Counted from the stretch's first letter, positions 32,601 through 41,244 are shown. The stretch: 53,397 nucleotides of DNA from an uncultured Prevotellaceae bacterium (GCA_902768785.1 CACXMM010000021.1:1-53397); one strand, 5' to 3'. The notes: generated by a model from the letters alone, not told the origin. Made by a program: numbers and translations.

Positions 32601-32920
32601 TCCATAAAGGAGCATTCTATCTGGCAGAGCAGCTGCATGCGGATATCCTTCCCATTTTCCTGCATGGTGCGGGTCATGTGCTACCTAAGAAAGACTTCAT
32701 GCTCCGTCAGGGACGGATTGACGTGGAGGTGCAGGAACGGATTCCTTGGGATGATCCTCGCTTCAGCACAGACCTGCTGACACGTACCAAGCAGATACGA
32801 GCCTATTACAGGAATCATTATTCGGAAATGTGTGAACGGATAGAGACAGAAGAGTACCTGGCTCCTTATCGCAGATACATAGAGAAATATATGACCTTAA
32901 CAGATCAAGAGAACAGATGA
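29594..32920 (+). CDS. MMPL (RND-type) exporter fused to a PlsC acyltransferase
   Basis: 1108 residues. Residues 1-820 are an MMPL exporter: an N-terminal helix, a periplasmic loop, about six helices, then a second repeat ending with GQGDDYTIFITEG and further helices. Residues about 835-1108 carry a PlsC acyltransferase with NHQSHLD (about 922) and FPEGTRS (about 989). These are normally separate genes. The join (827-836, SSLISHLSSP) is coded by four perfect 7-base units at 32071-32098. The protein likely exports the polyene lipid and adds an acyl group on the inner face. Operon overlaps: 8 bases upstream, 4 bases downstream. Confidence 0.92.
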   Translation: MVKFFESIYLVLSRRKRIATVVLLLLIALSVGLSLQIHEEEDIAKFLPRNEQNEKYTDVYQQLSRQDQIVVIFSSRDTMDVVSADTIITAMEQFAEQCEKEKVGKSVSVHTDETRMMEMMDFVNQHIPYFLTDDDYARIDTLLQVPDYIVEQLTEDKKLLNLPTAGISMERLRYDPVQLFSPVLLRMQDFNRSQSVEVIDGCVFTHDGRSGLAFLESPYGTSESANNAALQTALERIMGDVESTFPQLRVSAIGASLVAAGNARQIKHDSMLAVTIAVILILVVLILHYRRLADLWWLGSSLVFGWLFALAGMSLFHDSMSVIVLGIGSVIIGIAVNYPLHYLDHLREVGDTRQTLREMVPPLLIGNITTVSAFLCLVWLDAAAMRDLGLFGSLMLVGTILFVLVFLPLYAKAISSAKHCSCHAGSLVSSCRNVFSASIKRLLDWASRPLGLVMMVLVTVVLAYFSLQTSFDSDLRNINYMTDQQRGDMQMLTAISHEAPVYAVAEGQTLEEALRKNESEVLPMLVKMKQDGIVKKVSGVGYFVPTRAMQEERLKRWKEFCHTHGQDLVSELRRQCALQGFNEQAFTPFFEMLEDDHAPQPLSFFQPVTDLLQDTFLFQDEESGLVRVVNFIQTDQEDTVKESLNAKAAPATYAFSSEDIGNQLVQILSDSFNYIGFVCGFVVFLFLWISFGSIELSLMSFLPLAVSWLWILGLMHLFGVQFNIVNIILATFIFGQGDDYTIFITEGLMYEYSTGRKRLASYQRSVALSAILMFIGIGTLIFAKHPALRSLAAVTIIGMFTVVLMAYYLPPLVFRWLTRGVRTADPSSLISHLSSPLPITLGRFCRSLFAIVFFLLMMYLFMLPFTWLYFRLGKNSEEKKLRYHRLLQRVSDFVIHHVPGVQFALQNRMGETFENPAVVICNHQSHLDLMCLMMLTPKIVFLTNDWVWHNPFYGMVIHRAEFYPVSDGIEAHLEQLRSLYQRGYSICIFPEGTRSPDGSILRFHKGAFYLAEQLHADILPIFLHGAGHVLPKKDFMLRQGRIDVEVQERIPWDDPRFSTDLLTRTKQIRAYYRNHYSEMCERIETEEYLAPYRRYIEKYMTLTDQENR
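32071..32098 (+). repeat. Four perfect CTCATCT heptamers inside the MMPL-PlsC coding sequence
   Basis: CTCATCT occurs four times head to tail. The unit is not a multiple of three, so gain or loss of one unit would shift the frame just before the acyltransferase domain. It has the features of a phase-variable tract. Confidence 0.8.
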
Positions 32921-34410
32921 AGAAGGTTGTTATCATAGGAAGCGGATTGGGAGGCCTCACCTGCGGCGTCGTACTGGCAAAGAACGGTTATCAGGTGACC
33001 GTACTCGAGCAGGAGGCACAGGTGGGAGGCTGTCTGCAGTGTTTCACCCGGAAAGGGGTGAAGTTCGAGACAGGCATGCATTTTATCGGGAGTGCAGACA
33101 AAGGACAGACCCTTTCGCGGTTCGCCCGATATATGGGTGTCACCGATACTGTCCATCTGAGCAGGCTCGACACCCAAGGCTATGATGTGGTATCGCTGCA
33201 GGGGGAGCATTTCCGCTTTGCCAACGGCAGGGAGCCCTTCATTGAACAGATGGCAGCTTACTTCCCTCACGAACGGGAGAACCTGAACCGTTACTTCGAC
33301 CTGGTGGAGAAGGTGGCCAATGCATCCACCCTGCATAGCTTGCGACAAGTGGCTGATGACCGTGCGCTCAGCATGGAGTATCAGCTGAGGAGCATCAACG
33401 AGGTGCTCGATGAGGTCATTGGTGATCCCATGCTGAGACAGGTTCTTGCCGGAACGCTTCCGTTGTATGCTGCAGAGAAAGACAAGACTCCCTTTTCCAC
33501 CCATGCCTTTATCATGGACTTCTATAACCAGAGTGCTTTCCGCATCGTGGGAGGAAGCGACTCTCTGGCAAGAGGACTCACCCTTTCTCTTGAAAGAGAA
33601 GGGGGGCAGGTGATCACCAGACAACGCGTTGTCGAGATTGTCTGTGACGAGACGCAGGCTGTGGGGGTACTTACGGCAACGGGTGACTATTACCCTGCCG
33701 ATATCGTCATCTCAGACGCACATCCGGCACGCACCTTGGAAATGGTCACCTCTCCATTGCTGCGTCCAGCCTACCGCAAACGGGTCCTCTCTTTGCGTAA
33801 CACGATAGGTGGCTTCTCTGTTTATCTCCATTTCAAGCCAGGTACTGTTCCCTATATGAACCATAACTTCTATGGCTTCCGGCAGTCATCGCCCTGGGAT
33901 TGTGAGATCTATGATGATGAGTCATGGCCCAAAGGATATCTCTATATGCACCTTTGTCATCAGGAGAACCCACAGTTTGCAGAGTCAGGCGTCATCTTGT
34001 CGTACATGCATTATAACGAGGTGGCACGGTGGCAGGATACGAAGGTGGGACACCGGGGGAATGAGTATGAATCGTTTAAGATGATGAAAGCTGAGCGGTT
34101 ATTGGATGCTGTGGAACATGACTTCCCCAACTTACGCTCGGACATTGCCCATTATTATACCAGTACGCCGCTTACCTATCGTGATTATACAGGAACAGAA
34201 CAGGGATCGATGTACGGGATTGCCAAGGACATCCATCTAGGACCTGCGGCACGTGTGCACCACCGCACGAAAATCCCCAACCTGTTACTGACAGGACAGA
34301 ATATCAATTCACATGGAGTCCTGGGCGTGATGGTGGGAACCGTTGTCACATGCAGTGAGCTGATCGGTTCTGAAACGATTTTTAAACAGATTAAGGAATG
34401 CAGCGAATAG
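32917..34410 (+). CDS. CrtI-like FAD-dependent oxidoreductase 1
   Basis: 497 residues. Rossmann FAD motif GSGLGGLTCG, then EQEAQVGGCLQCF, and a C-terminal LLTGQNINSHGVLG substrate-side motif. Family: phytoene desaturase / all-trans-retinol saturase. It could introduce, isomerise or reduce double bonds in the polyene. It is paired with a second copy, overlapping by 13 bases. The two differ enough to suggest separate roles. Confidence 0.9.
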   Translation: MKKVVIIGSGLGGLTCGVVLAKNGYQVTVLEQEAQVGGCLQCFTRKGVKFETGMHFIGSADKGQTLSRFARYMGVTDTVHLSRLDTQGYDVVSLQGEHFRFANGREPFIEQMAAYFPHERENLNRYFDLVEKVANASTLHSLRQVADDRALSMEYQLRSINEVLDEVIGDPMLRQVLAGTLPLYAAEKDKTPFSTHAFIMDFYNQSAFRIVGGSDSLARGLTLSLEREGGQVITRQRVVEIVCDETQAVGVLTATGDYYPADIVISDAHPARTLEMVTSPLLRPAYRKRVLSLRNTIGGFSVYLHFKPGTVPYMNHNFYGFRQSSPWDCEIYDDESWPKGYLYMHLCHQENPQFAESGVILSYMHYNEVARWQDTKVGHRGNEYESFKMMKAERLLDAVEHDFPNLRSDIAHYYTSTPLTYRDYTGTEQGSMYGIAKDIHLGPAARVHHRTKIPNLLLTGQNINSHGVLGVMVGTVVTCSELIGSETIFKQIKECSE

Positions 34411-35921
34411 TGATTATAGGTGGCGGACTGGGCGGACTCTTTACCGGTGCCCTGCTCTCGAAGGAGGGCTGTCAGGTGGTTGTCCTGGAGAAGAATCCCG
34501 TGGCTGGGGGCGGACTCCAAACCTTCGTGCGCCATGGAATACGTTTTGAGACAGGTATGCATATCCTTGGCGGAATGCGTGAAGGAGGAAGTATCTGGCG
34601 CATCTGCCGTTACCTGGGGATAGAGAATTTCCAACAGCGTGCGGTAGATCCAGACTGCATGGACAGCATTACTTATTTGAGACCAGGGAAGACCTACCGT
34701 GTTCCTGAAGGACGCGAGGCGTTCACGTCCTATTTCTCTGATGAGTTCCCCCATGAGGCAACGGCAATCCGTAACTATGTCAATGCTTTGTATGATCTGG
34801 CTGATGAGGTGGATATGTTCTGGCTTCGTCGTGGTAAGAATTATCTGTTCACTCATTCGGAACAGTTCCTGTGGTCGGCTGATGAACTGATCGCCCATTA
34901 CATCAAAGACCCGAACCTGCAGGATGTGCTGGCTTATATGAGTCCGATGTATGGTGGTGTCAAAGGACATACTCCCGCTTATATTCATGCACTCATCAAC
35001 GTATTGTATATCAATGGCTCCAGTCGTTTTGTTGGAGGTAGTCAGCAGTTGGCGGATGCGTTAGTAGAGGTCATCCGTTCCCATGGCGGGGAGGTGATGA
35101 CAGGTACAGAGGTGACTGCCCTTCATGTCAATGACCATCGACTGGAGCGTATCGACTACAGACAAGGTGCCCATGAGATCCATAGTTTATCGACAGGATC
35201 CTCAGATGTGATCTCCGCCATCCACCCAGCTACACTGATCCCCATGTGTACTGACGGTACCTTCCCCAAGGCATACCGTGAGCGGATAGCACAGATCCCC
35301 AATACCTATTCGGCTTTCACCTTATATATCATATTCAAGGAGAACAGTTTCCCCTATATCAACCATACCTGCTATGCACAGGAAGACTATGGGATGATCT
35401 GGAATGTCAGCGAATATGAAGAAAGCAGTTGGCCGCGAGGATGGATGTATATGACACCCCCTGACCCTGTTGCTCCAGGATCCTCTGACTCTTTCTCACG
35501 GAAGATGATCATCAACTGCTTGATGCCTTTCTCGGTGGTAGCGCCATGGGAAAACACAACGGTTGGACATCGGGGAGAGGACTATCGCATCTGGAAGGAG
35601 AAACAAGTCCAAAAGATCCTTGACAAGATGGAACGCTTGTATCCTGGCTTCAGGGAAAAGATAGAATATCTGGAAGCATCGTCTCCGCTCACGATCCGTG
35701 ACTATTACCATCAACCGGATGGAGCTCTCTATGGGATACGAAAGGATTGCAGGAATATGATGCTCTCACAGATCCCTATCTATACAAAGGTGAAGAACCT
35801 CTTCCTGACAGGACAGAACATCAACCTCCACGGAATCTGCGGCGTTCCCCTGACGGCCGTCAATACTGCCGAGGCGATCTTGGGAGAGAATACAATTATT
35901 GATAAACTCAACGAGATATGA
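34398..35921 (+). CDS. CrtI-like FAD-dependent oxidoreductase 2
   Basis: 507 residues. FAD motif GGGLGGLFTG, VLEKNPVAGGGLQTF, and LFLTGQNINLHGICG near the C-terminus. Paralog of the upstream gene; likely arose by tandem duplication. Overlaps the next gene by 4 bases. Confidence 0.9.
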   Translation: MQRIVIIGGGLGGLFTGALLSKEGCQVVVLEKNPVAGGGLQTFVRHGIRFETGMHILGGMREGGSIWRICRYLGIENFQQRAVDPDCMDSITYLRPGKTYRVPEGREAFTSYFSDEFPHEATAIRNYVNALYDLADEVDMFWLRRGKNYLFTHSEQFLWSADELIAHYIKDPNLQDVLAYMSPMYGGVKGHTPAYIHALINVLYINGSSRFVGGSQQLADALVEVIRSHGGEVMTGTEVTALHVNDHRLERIDYRQGAHEIHSLSTGSSDVISAIHPATLIPMCTDGTFPKAYRERIAQIPNTYSAFTLYIIFKENSFPYINHTCYAQEDYGMIWNVSEYEESSWPRGWMYMTPPDPVAPGSSDSFSRKMIINCLMPFSVVAPWENTTVGHRGEDYRIWKEKQVQKILDKMERLYPGFREKIEYLEASSPLTIRDYYHQPDGALYGIRKDCRNMMLSQIPIYTKVKNLFLTGQNINLHGICGVPLTAVNTAEAILGENTIIDKLNEI

Positions 35922-36646
35922 CAAGACTGCTCTTCTTGATGCTCCTCTTGGGAATGGGACTGAACAGCGTGGCGAAGACACCAACGGAATCATCGGATAC
36001 GCTGTTTATCGTTTGTCCTGGGGGCAGTTACTGCTGGCTTGACATCAAGAATGAGGGAACACCAACCGTAGAGGCTCTGAAGGCGCGGGGCTATGATGCC
36101 ATGGTGCTGCGCTACCGGGTATCGGGCATCTTCGCTCATGTCACCCATTCACGACTGCTATTCCGCGGTAACCAGTACCCTGATGCCCTCGATGATATCA
36201 AAGAGGCTATCCGCGAGGGTCGGAAGACCCATCGGGTGGTGGGCGTCATCGGCTTCTCTGCCGGCGGTCACCTTGCCTTGCTGAGTGCCATGGAGAGTAA
36301 TCCGGATTTTGTGGCGGCCATCTATCCTGTCGTCACGATGCGCAAGCCCTACGTCCATAAACGCAGTCGGCGTGGACTGCTGGGAGAATACCGCAAATAC
36401 AATAAATCGATGCAAGATTCGTTATCATTAGAAAGACATGCGGAACGGATCAAGGCACCGGTATTCCTGCTGAACTGCAAGGATGACCCCGTGGTGGACT
36501 ACCACCACTCCGTGATGATGGACGCCGCTCTGACGGCAGCGCATAAGAATCATCTTTACATCCAGTACGAAGAAGGTGGTCATGGCTTCGGCATCAGTAA
36601 GCATCATTGGTTAGACGATTTTTTATCATGGTTATGCAAGATATAG
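35918..36646 (+). CDS. Secreted alpha/beta hydrolase (esterase/lipase-like)
   Basis: 242 residues with signal peptide (LLFLMLLLGMGLNSVA). Oxyanion segment CPGGSYCW, nucleophile elbow GFSAGGH, acid residue in NCKDDPVVDY, His in GGHGFG: complete triad. A periplasmic esterase in the operon could trim or transfer acyl groups on the exported lipid. Overlaps the ligase gene by 19 bases. Confidence 0.88.
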   Translation: MTRLLFLMLLLGMGLNSVAKTPTESSDTLFIVCPGGSYCWLDIKNEGTPTVEALKARGYDAMVLRYRVSGIFAHVTHSRLLFRGNQYPDALDDIKEAIREGRKTHRVVGVIGFSAGGHLALLSAMESNPDFVAAIYPVVTMRKPYVHKRSRRGLLGEYRKYNKSMQDSLSLERHAERIKAPVFLLNCKDDPVVDYHHSVMMDAALTAAHKNHLYIQYEEGGHGFGISKHHWLDDFLSWLCKI

Positions 36647-37953
36647 AATATCAATCCATCGAGGAAATCAAAGAATATCAGGAAGGAAGACTCCATGAGG
36701 CGTTGCACTACCTGAAAGAACATTCGCGCTACTATCAGCGGGTGTTCGAGAAGTGCGAAATCGATATCGACAAGATACGACATATTGAGGACCTGGTCAA
36801 GATCCCCTTTACAGAGAAGAAGGACCTGCAGCTCTTCAATGAGGACTTCCTGTGCTGTCCGAAGGAGAAGATCGTGGATTATATCACCACCAGCGGTACA
36901 CTGGGGGATCCCGTTACCTTCGGATGTACGGAGAAGGATCTCCAGCGATTGGCTTTCAATGAGAAGAAGTCATTCGAGTGTGCAGGACTGAAGCCTGGAA
37001 ATATACTTCAGCTGATGACGACCCTCGATAAGCGGTTTATGGCAGGACTGGCCTATTTCCTGGGAATCCGCGAGATGGGTGCCAGTATCATCCGTGTGGG
37101 AAACGGAATCCCTGAACTGCAGTGGGATACCATTCGCAGGATCCAGCCCGACACCATTATGTGTGTGCCCTCTTTTATTCTGCGACTGATCCAATATGCG
37201 GAGGAGCATCATATCGATTACCGCCATTCCTCCGTCAAGAGGATTATCGGCATCGGCGAGGGCTTGCGCGACCAGCAGTTCAATCTGAACCTCTTGGGAA
37301 GGAAGATTCAAGAGAAATGGCCGGAAGTACAGCTGTTCGCCACCTATAGTAGTACGGAGATGGGAGCCACCTTCTCAGAATGCCCTTACGGGATGGGAGG
37401 ACATGTGCATCCCGAACTGATCATCGTGGAGATTATCGGAGAGGATGACCTGCCTGTAGCCGACGGTGAGATCGGTGAGGTGGTGGTCACCACATTGGGA
37501 GTAGAGGCCATGCCATTGCTCCGATTCCGGACAGGTGATGTCTGTGCAAAGGTGGTAGAGCCTTGTCGGTGTGGCAGGAACAGCTATCGTCTCACCCCTT
37601 TGGTGGGCCGTAAGAATAACATGATCAAGTTGAAGGGCACCACGCTCTATCCCCCTGCCATTAACGATGTGCTTGACAATACCGATTATATAGAGAACTA
37701 CGTGATATACGTGCAGGACTCAGAGAGCGGAACGGATGATGTGGTGGTGAAGGCAGGACTGAAAAAAGGTGACCATGAGGAGACACCGGCATTCCTCAAT
37801 TCCTGCGTCAAGGATCTCAAAGACCGTTTCCGTGCCCGTATCCGTGTGGCACCGCGGGTGGAGATCCTGCCTGTGGAGGAGATCGCCAAGATCAATTTCC
37901 CAGCTAAGAGCCGCAAGCCGATCAAGTTCATCGACCTGCGTAATAAATCATAA
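36628..37953 (+). CDS. PaaK-like aryl-CoA/ACP ligase
   Basis: 441 residues, adenylate-forming family. The phosphate-binding loop TTSGTLGDPVTFG, the TYSSTEMGATF substrate/AMP motif and RTGDVC (A8-like) are present. It probably activates the aromatic starter acid (for example 4-hydroxybenzoate or a hydroxycinnamate) with ATP. No tyrosine/histidine ammonia-lyase gene is in the window, so the starter must come from elsewhere. Start ATG 36628 or 36634. Confidence 0.88.
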   Translation: MVMQDIEYQSIEEIKEYQEGRLHEALHYLKEHSRYYQRVFEKCEIDIDKIRHIEDLVKIPFTEKKDLQLFNEDFLCCPKEKIVDYITTSGTLGDPVTFGCTEKDLQRLAFNEKKSFECAGLKPGNILQLMTTLDKRFMAGLAYFLGIREMGASIIRVGNGIPELQWDTIRRIQPDTIMCVPSFILRLIQYAEEHHIDYRHSSVKRIIGIGEGLRDQQFNLNLLGRKIQEKWPEVQLFATYSSTEMGATFSECPYGMGGHVHPELIIVEIIGEDDLPVADGEIGEVVVTTLGVEAMPLLRFRTGDVCAKVVEPCRCGRNSYRLTPLVGRKNNMIKLKGTTLYPPAINDVLDNTDYIENYVIYVQDSESGTDDVVVKAGLKKGDHEETPAFLNSCVKDLKDRFRARIRVAPRVEILPVEEIAKINFPAKSRKPIKFIDLRNKS

Positions 37954-37966
37954 CCCCTAAAAGAAT

Positions 37967-39106
37967 ATGCGAAGCTCAAAGTTCGATGACATCCGTCCCT
38001 ATTACGACGAGGAGATACCTGCCGCCATGAGCAGGATCGTCCAGAGTAACTTCATGGCTTTACTGTCCTCGTACGTCTATCCCGACCGTTCGTTGGAGGA
38101 GGTGAAACGGATGATGCTGGGCTTTCGTCGCATCCGTGATTTCCAGCTGGAGGTGATGAAGTGCGTCAACGAGCAGGTCATAGCGCGTAGCATGACGGAT
38201 TTCACCTATACGGGCATCGATTTCCTGGATCCCGGCAAGCGTTATCTCTTTGTGTCTAATCACAGGGATATTGTGCTGGATTCCTGTCTGATGCAGTATG
38301 TCTTATACAAGAATGGTCATGAGACCACGCAGATCACGTTTGGCGCCAACCTGATGTCATCACCTTTAGTGATCGATATCGGTAAGTCGAACAAGATGTT
38401 CCGCGTGGAGCGTGGAGGGAACATGAAGGATTTCTACATGAGTTCGCTCCATCTCTCCGAGTATATCCGTTATGTCATCAATGAATGTCATGAGTCGGTG
38501 TGGATAGCCCAGCGTAACGGTCGTACCAAGAATGGCATCGACGCTACCGACCAGGGTATCATCAAGATGTTCTGCCTGAGCTGTCCCGATGATAAGATCA
38601 AGGCCTTGGACGATTTGCATATCGTCCCCGTTTCGGTGTCGTACGAGTGGGAGTCATGTGATATCCTCAAGGCATTGGAGCTGTATGAGTCACGGAATGC
38701 CAAGTATATCAAGAAACCTGGTGAGGATCTGAACAGTATTCTGACGGGTATCGTGCAGCAGAAGGGTAGGGTGCATATCGCCTTCTGTGAGCCGCTGAGC
38801 CGTCAGGATCTCTTGGCTTTCGACAGCTGTACCAACAATGAATATCACAAGCGGGTGGCTGCCTTGATCGATGAACGGATCGTGGGGGCTTACCAGCTCA
38901 CACCCAACAACTATATTGCCCACGATCTCCGATATGGGCGGCAGACCTACAGCTGTTATTATACGACAGAGGAGAAGAATGCCTTCCTTTCTTATCTCGG
39001 CAAACTCAACGACTTCGAGATCAGTGAGCCTGATGTGCTGAAGGATATCTTTCTGGGTATCTATGCCAATCCGGTGGATGGGAAAAAGATGAGAGAGGAG
39101 GGATGA
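37967..39106 (+). CDS. PlsB-like glycerol acyltransferase
   Basis: 379 residues. The acyltransferase motif is SNHRDIVLDS (HxxxxD), with AQRNGRTKNG in the later substrate-binding block. This layout is that of soluble or peripheral PlsB-like enzymes. It is the third acyltransferase type of the operon. 13-base gap to the ligase. Confidence 0.85.
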   Translation: MRSSKFDDIRPYYDEEIPAAMSRIVQSNFMALLSSYVYPDRSLEEVKRMMLGFRRIRDFQLEVMKCVNEQVIARSMTDFTYTGIDFLDPGKRYLFVSNHRDIVLDSCLMQYVLYKNGHETTQITFGANLMSSPLVIDIGKSNKMFRVERGGNMKDFYMSSLHLSEYIRYVINECHESVWIAQRNGRTKNGIDATDQGIIKMFCLSCPDDKIKALDDLHIVPVSVSYEWESCDILKALELYESRNAKYIKKPGEDLNSILTGIVQQKGRVHIAFCEPLSRQDLLAFDSCTNNEYHKRVAALIDERIVGAYQLTPNNYIAHDLRYGRQTYSCYYTTEEKNAFLSYLGKLNDFEISEPDVLKDIFLGIYANPVDGKKMREEG

Positions 39107-39180
39107 GAGATGAGAGATGAAGGATGAAGGATGAAAGAGGAAGGATGAAAGAGGAGGAGGGATGAGAGATGAGGGATGAG
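39103..39180 (+). repeat. Short tandem repeat spacer (GATGAGA/GATGAAG units)
   Basis: Imperfect 7-base units of purines fill the space between the PlsB-like gene and the last small gene, and run into that gene's first codons (ATG AGG GAT GAG). Confidence 0.65.
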
Positions 39181-39366
39181 ATTCAATATGTGGTGATTGC
39201 CATCGTCGTGGCTGTTGCTGTGGCCTATGCCGGATGGCGCATCTACCGTGCATTACGGCATGTTGCCGACCCCTGCTATGGTTGTGAGGGTTGTGCTTTG
39301 AAAGCCGCGAAACAACGTCCTAAAACAAAAAAGTGTCCCAAAAATTTGGCAGATACAAATAATTAG
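39169..39366 (+). CDS. Small Cys-rich membrane protein, FeoB-associated type
   Basis: 65 residues: one membrane helix (about 7-26) and a PCYGCEGCALK cluster, then a basic tail with one more Cys. This is the pattern of FeoB-associated Cys-rich membrane proteins, normally next to an iron transporter; no feoB is near. Its start codon lies inside the repeat spacer. Could be unrelated to the biosynthetic operon. Confidence 0.75.
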   Translation: MRDEIQYVVIAIVVAVAVAYAGWRIYRALRHVADPCYGCEGCALKAAKQRPKTKKCPKNLADTNN

Positions 39367-39376
39367 CGTATCTTTG
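39345..39376 (+). promoter_or_regulatory. Promoter of tRNA-Cys
   Basis: TTTG (39345-39348), 20 bases, TATCTTTG (39369-39376): a full Bacteroidetes promoter. The -33 element lies inside the end of the preceding coding region. Confidence 0.75.
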
Positions 39377-39394
39377 CACTCGCTTACAAAACAT

Positions 39395-39465
39395 GGTGCG
39401 TTAACAAAGCGGTTATGTGGTGGTCTGCAAAACCATATAGAGCAGTTCGACTCTGCTACGCACCT
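39395..39465 (+). tRNA. tRNA-Cys (anticodon GCA)
   Basis: Acceptor arms GGTGCGT and ACGCACC pair perfectly. Anticodon stem TGGT/ACCA encloses the 7-base loop CTGCAAA, giving anticodon GCA. T-arm AGCAG-TTCGACT-CTGCT is canonical. CCA is not encoded. Confidence 0.93.
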
Positions 39466-39472
39466 CACAAAA

Positions 39473-39513
39473 ATCGGGAACACTTCTTCTGAAGATGTTC
39501 CCGATATCTTTTT
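39473..39513 (+). terminator. Terminator after tRNA-Cys
   Basis: ATCGGGAACA (39473-39482) pairs with TGTTCCCGAT (39496-39505); inner CTTC/GAAG extends the stem. A T-run (ATCTTTTT) follows. It may also serve the convergent glyA gene. Confidence 0.8.
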
Positions 39514-39528
39514 GTATAACCTTAACGC

Positions 39529-40809
39529 TTAGTAGGCGAAGAGCGGATAGTTCTTCATCGTGTCGTTCACCTTGGCACGTACCTTGGCGATTACTTCCTC
39601 GTTCTCGGGGTCGTTCAGCACTTCCTCGATGAGCTCGGCAATCAGTACCATCAGGTCCTCCTTGGCACCACGGGTGGTGATGGCAGGTGTACCTAAACGC
39701 AGACCGCTGGTCTGGAAAGCACTGCGGCTGTCGAACGGAACCATGTTCTTATTCACGGTGATATCGGCTGCCACGAGGGCGTTCTCAGCCACCTTACCAG
39801 TCAGGTCGGGATACTTCGAACGGAGGTCAACGAGCATCGAGTGGTTGTCGGTACCGCCGCTTACGATATGGAAGCCGCGCTTTATGAGCTCCTCTGCCAG
39901 TACCTTGGCATTCTTCTGTACCTGCTTGGCCCACTCCTTGAACTCGGGCTGCAGTGCCTCACCGAAGGCAACGGCCTTGGCGGCAATCACATGCTCCAGC
40001 GGACCGCCCTGCTGTCCTGGGAAGACGGCGGAGTTCAGCAGCTGCGACATCTTCTTCACGACACCCTTCGGTGTGGTGTAGCCCCAAGGATTGTCGAAGT
40101 CCTTACCCATCAGGATGATACCGCCACGCGGACCGCGAAGGGTCTTGTGGGTTGTTGAGGTCACGATGTGGGCATATTTCACGGGGTTGTCGAGCAGCCC
40201 GGCGGCAATCAGACCAGCAGGATGAGCCATGTCGATCATCAGCAGGGCACCCACCTTGTCGGCAATCTCACGCATGCGCTTGTAGTCCCACTCACGACTG
40301 TATGCACTGCCACCACCGATAATCAGTTTCGGCTTATGTTCCAGGGCCAGCGCTTCCATCTCGTCATAATCCACACGACCCGTTTCCTTGTTCAGGTTAT
40401 AGCCGATGGGGTTGTAGAGGATACCAGAGGTGTTCACATGAGAACCGTGTGACAAATGACCGCCGTGGTCGAGGTTCATACCCATGAAGGTGTCGCCGGG
40501 CTTCAAGACGGCCAGCAGTACGGCGGCATTGGCCTGTGCACCTGAGTGAGGCTGCACGTTGGCATACTCAGCACCGAACAGCTTGCAGACGCGGTCGATG
40601 GCCAACTGCTCCACCTGGTCAACCACCTGACAGCCACCATAGTAACGCTTACCAGGATAGCCCTCGGCATACTTGTTGGTCAGATACGATCCCATGGCTT
40701 CCATCACCTGGTCGCTCACGAAGTTCTCACTGGCAATCAGCTCCATGCCTTTCAGTTGGCGCTGATGCTCTTTCTCAATCAACTCGAAGATTTCGTTGTC
40801 TCTTTTCAT
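39529..40809 (-). CDS. glyA: Serine hydroxymethyltransferase
   Basis: 426 residues, standard length. Converts serine and tetrahydrofolate to glycine and 5,10-methylene-THF with PLP. Conserved blocks: [33 protein letters not shown] and the PLP lysine in [13 protein letters not shown]. Start is ATG 40809; the frame stays open far upstream, but that extension passes the promoter box and a palindrome array and is not part of the protein. Confidence 0.97.
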   Translation of the reverse strand: MKRDNEIFELIEKEHQRQLKGMELIASENFVSDQVMEAMGSYLTNKYAEGYPGKRYYGGCQVVDQVEQLAIDRVCKLFGAEYANVQPHSGAQANAAVLLAVLKPGDTFMGMNLDHGGHLSHGSHVNTSGILYNPIGYNLNKETGRVDYDEMEALALEHKPKLIIGGGSAYSREWDYKRMREIADKVGALLMIDMAHPAGLIAAGLLDNPVKYAHIVTSTTHKTLRGPRGGIILMGKDFDNPWGYTTPKGVVKKMSQLLNSAVFPGQQGGPLEHVIAAKAVAFGEALQPEFKEWAKQVQKNAKVLAEELIKRGFHIVSGGTDNHSMLVDLRSKYPDLTGKVAENALVAADITVNKNMVPFDSRSAFQTSGLRLGTPAITTRGAKEDLMVLIAELIEEVLNDPENEEVIAKVRAKVNDTMKNYPLFAY

Positions 40810-40851
40810 GTTTATTGGGGTTGTTTTTACACTTGCTTCGGATTGTGGGTA

Positions 40852-40859
40852 CAAAGGTA
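40852..40859 (-). promoter_or_regulatory. -7 promoter box TACCTTTG for glyA
   Basis: The minus strand reads TACCTTTG, 43 bases before the glyA ATG. Confidence 0.65.
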
Positions 40860-40968
40860 CTGCAATTTTTTGATTAACCGAAAGGAAAGTAAATGTTTTT
40901 ATTTTCTTGAGCGTTAAAAAATTATCTAAACGAATGGAAAACCAAATTGAACGGATTTGGCAAGGCTG

Positions 40969-41050
40969 TTGCACAACTTGTGCAGAGCCTTTGCACAAAC
41001 TGTGCAACATATCTGCACAACTTGTGCAACACGTCTGCACTATTTGTACA
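40969..41050. repeat. Four palindromes at exact 22-base period upstream of glyA
   Basis: TGCACAACTTGTGCA (40970-40984), TTGCACAAACTGTGCAA (40991-41007), TGCACAACTTGTGCA (41014-41028) and a decayed TGCACTATTTGTACA (41036-41050). The TGCAC starts are at 40970, 40992, 41014 and 41036. Each unit is itself palindromic, as expected for dimeric repressor sites on one DNA face. It lies 110-190 bases upstream of the glyA -7 box. Confidence 0.8.
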
Positions 41051-41244
41051 AGCCGTTGGACTGTTTCATTCGAGCCATTGTGCTCAAATAACTGAACACG
41101 AAGAAACGAAAAAACTATATAGAAGTATATACAATACTTCCTACTTCCGACTAAATCTAATCTTCGTTCAGACAAACGAAGAAGCTTAAGTAATTCATGT
41201 TTCGGTTGGTAAATCTTTCGTTGTTTTAGTGCCCTTGCGGGCAG

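Noticed and set aside
40969-41050. Possible CRISPR array
   Set aside because: Units abut at 22 bases with no spacers of unrelated sequence, and there are no cas genes.
40810-41175. Long upstream extension of the glyA frame with Cys-rich repeats ([15 protein letters not shown])
   Set aside because: The extension runs through the TACCTTTG promoter and the 22-base palindrome array; the periodic peptide is just the DNA repeat read in frame. GlyA has its normal length from 40809.
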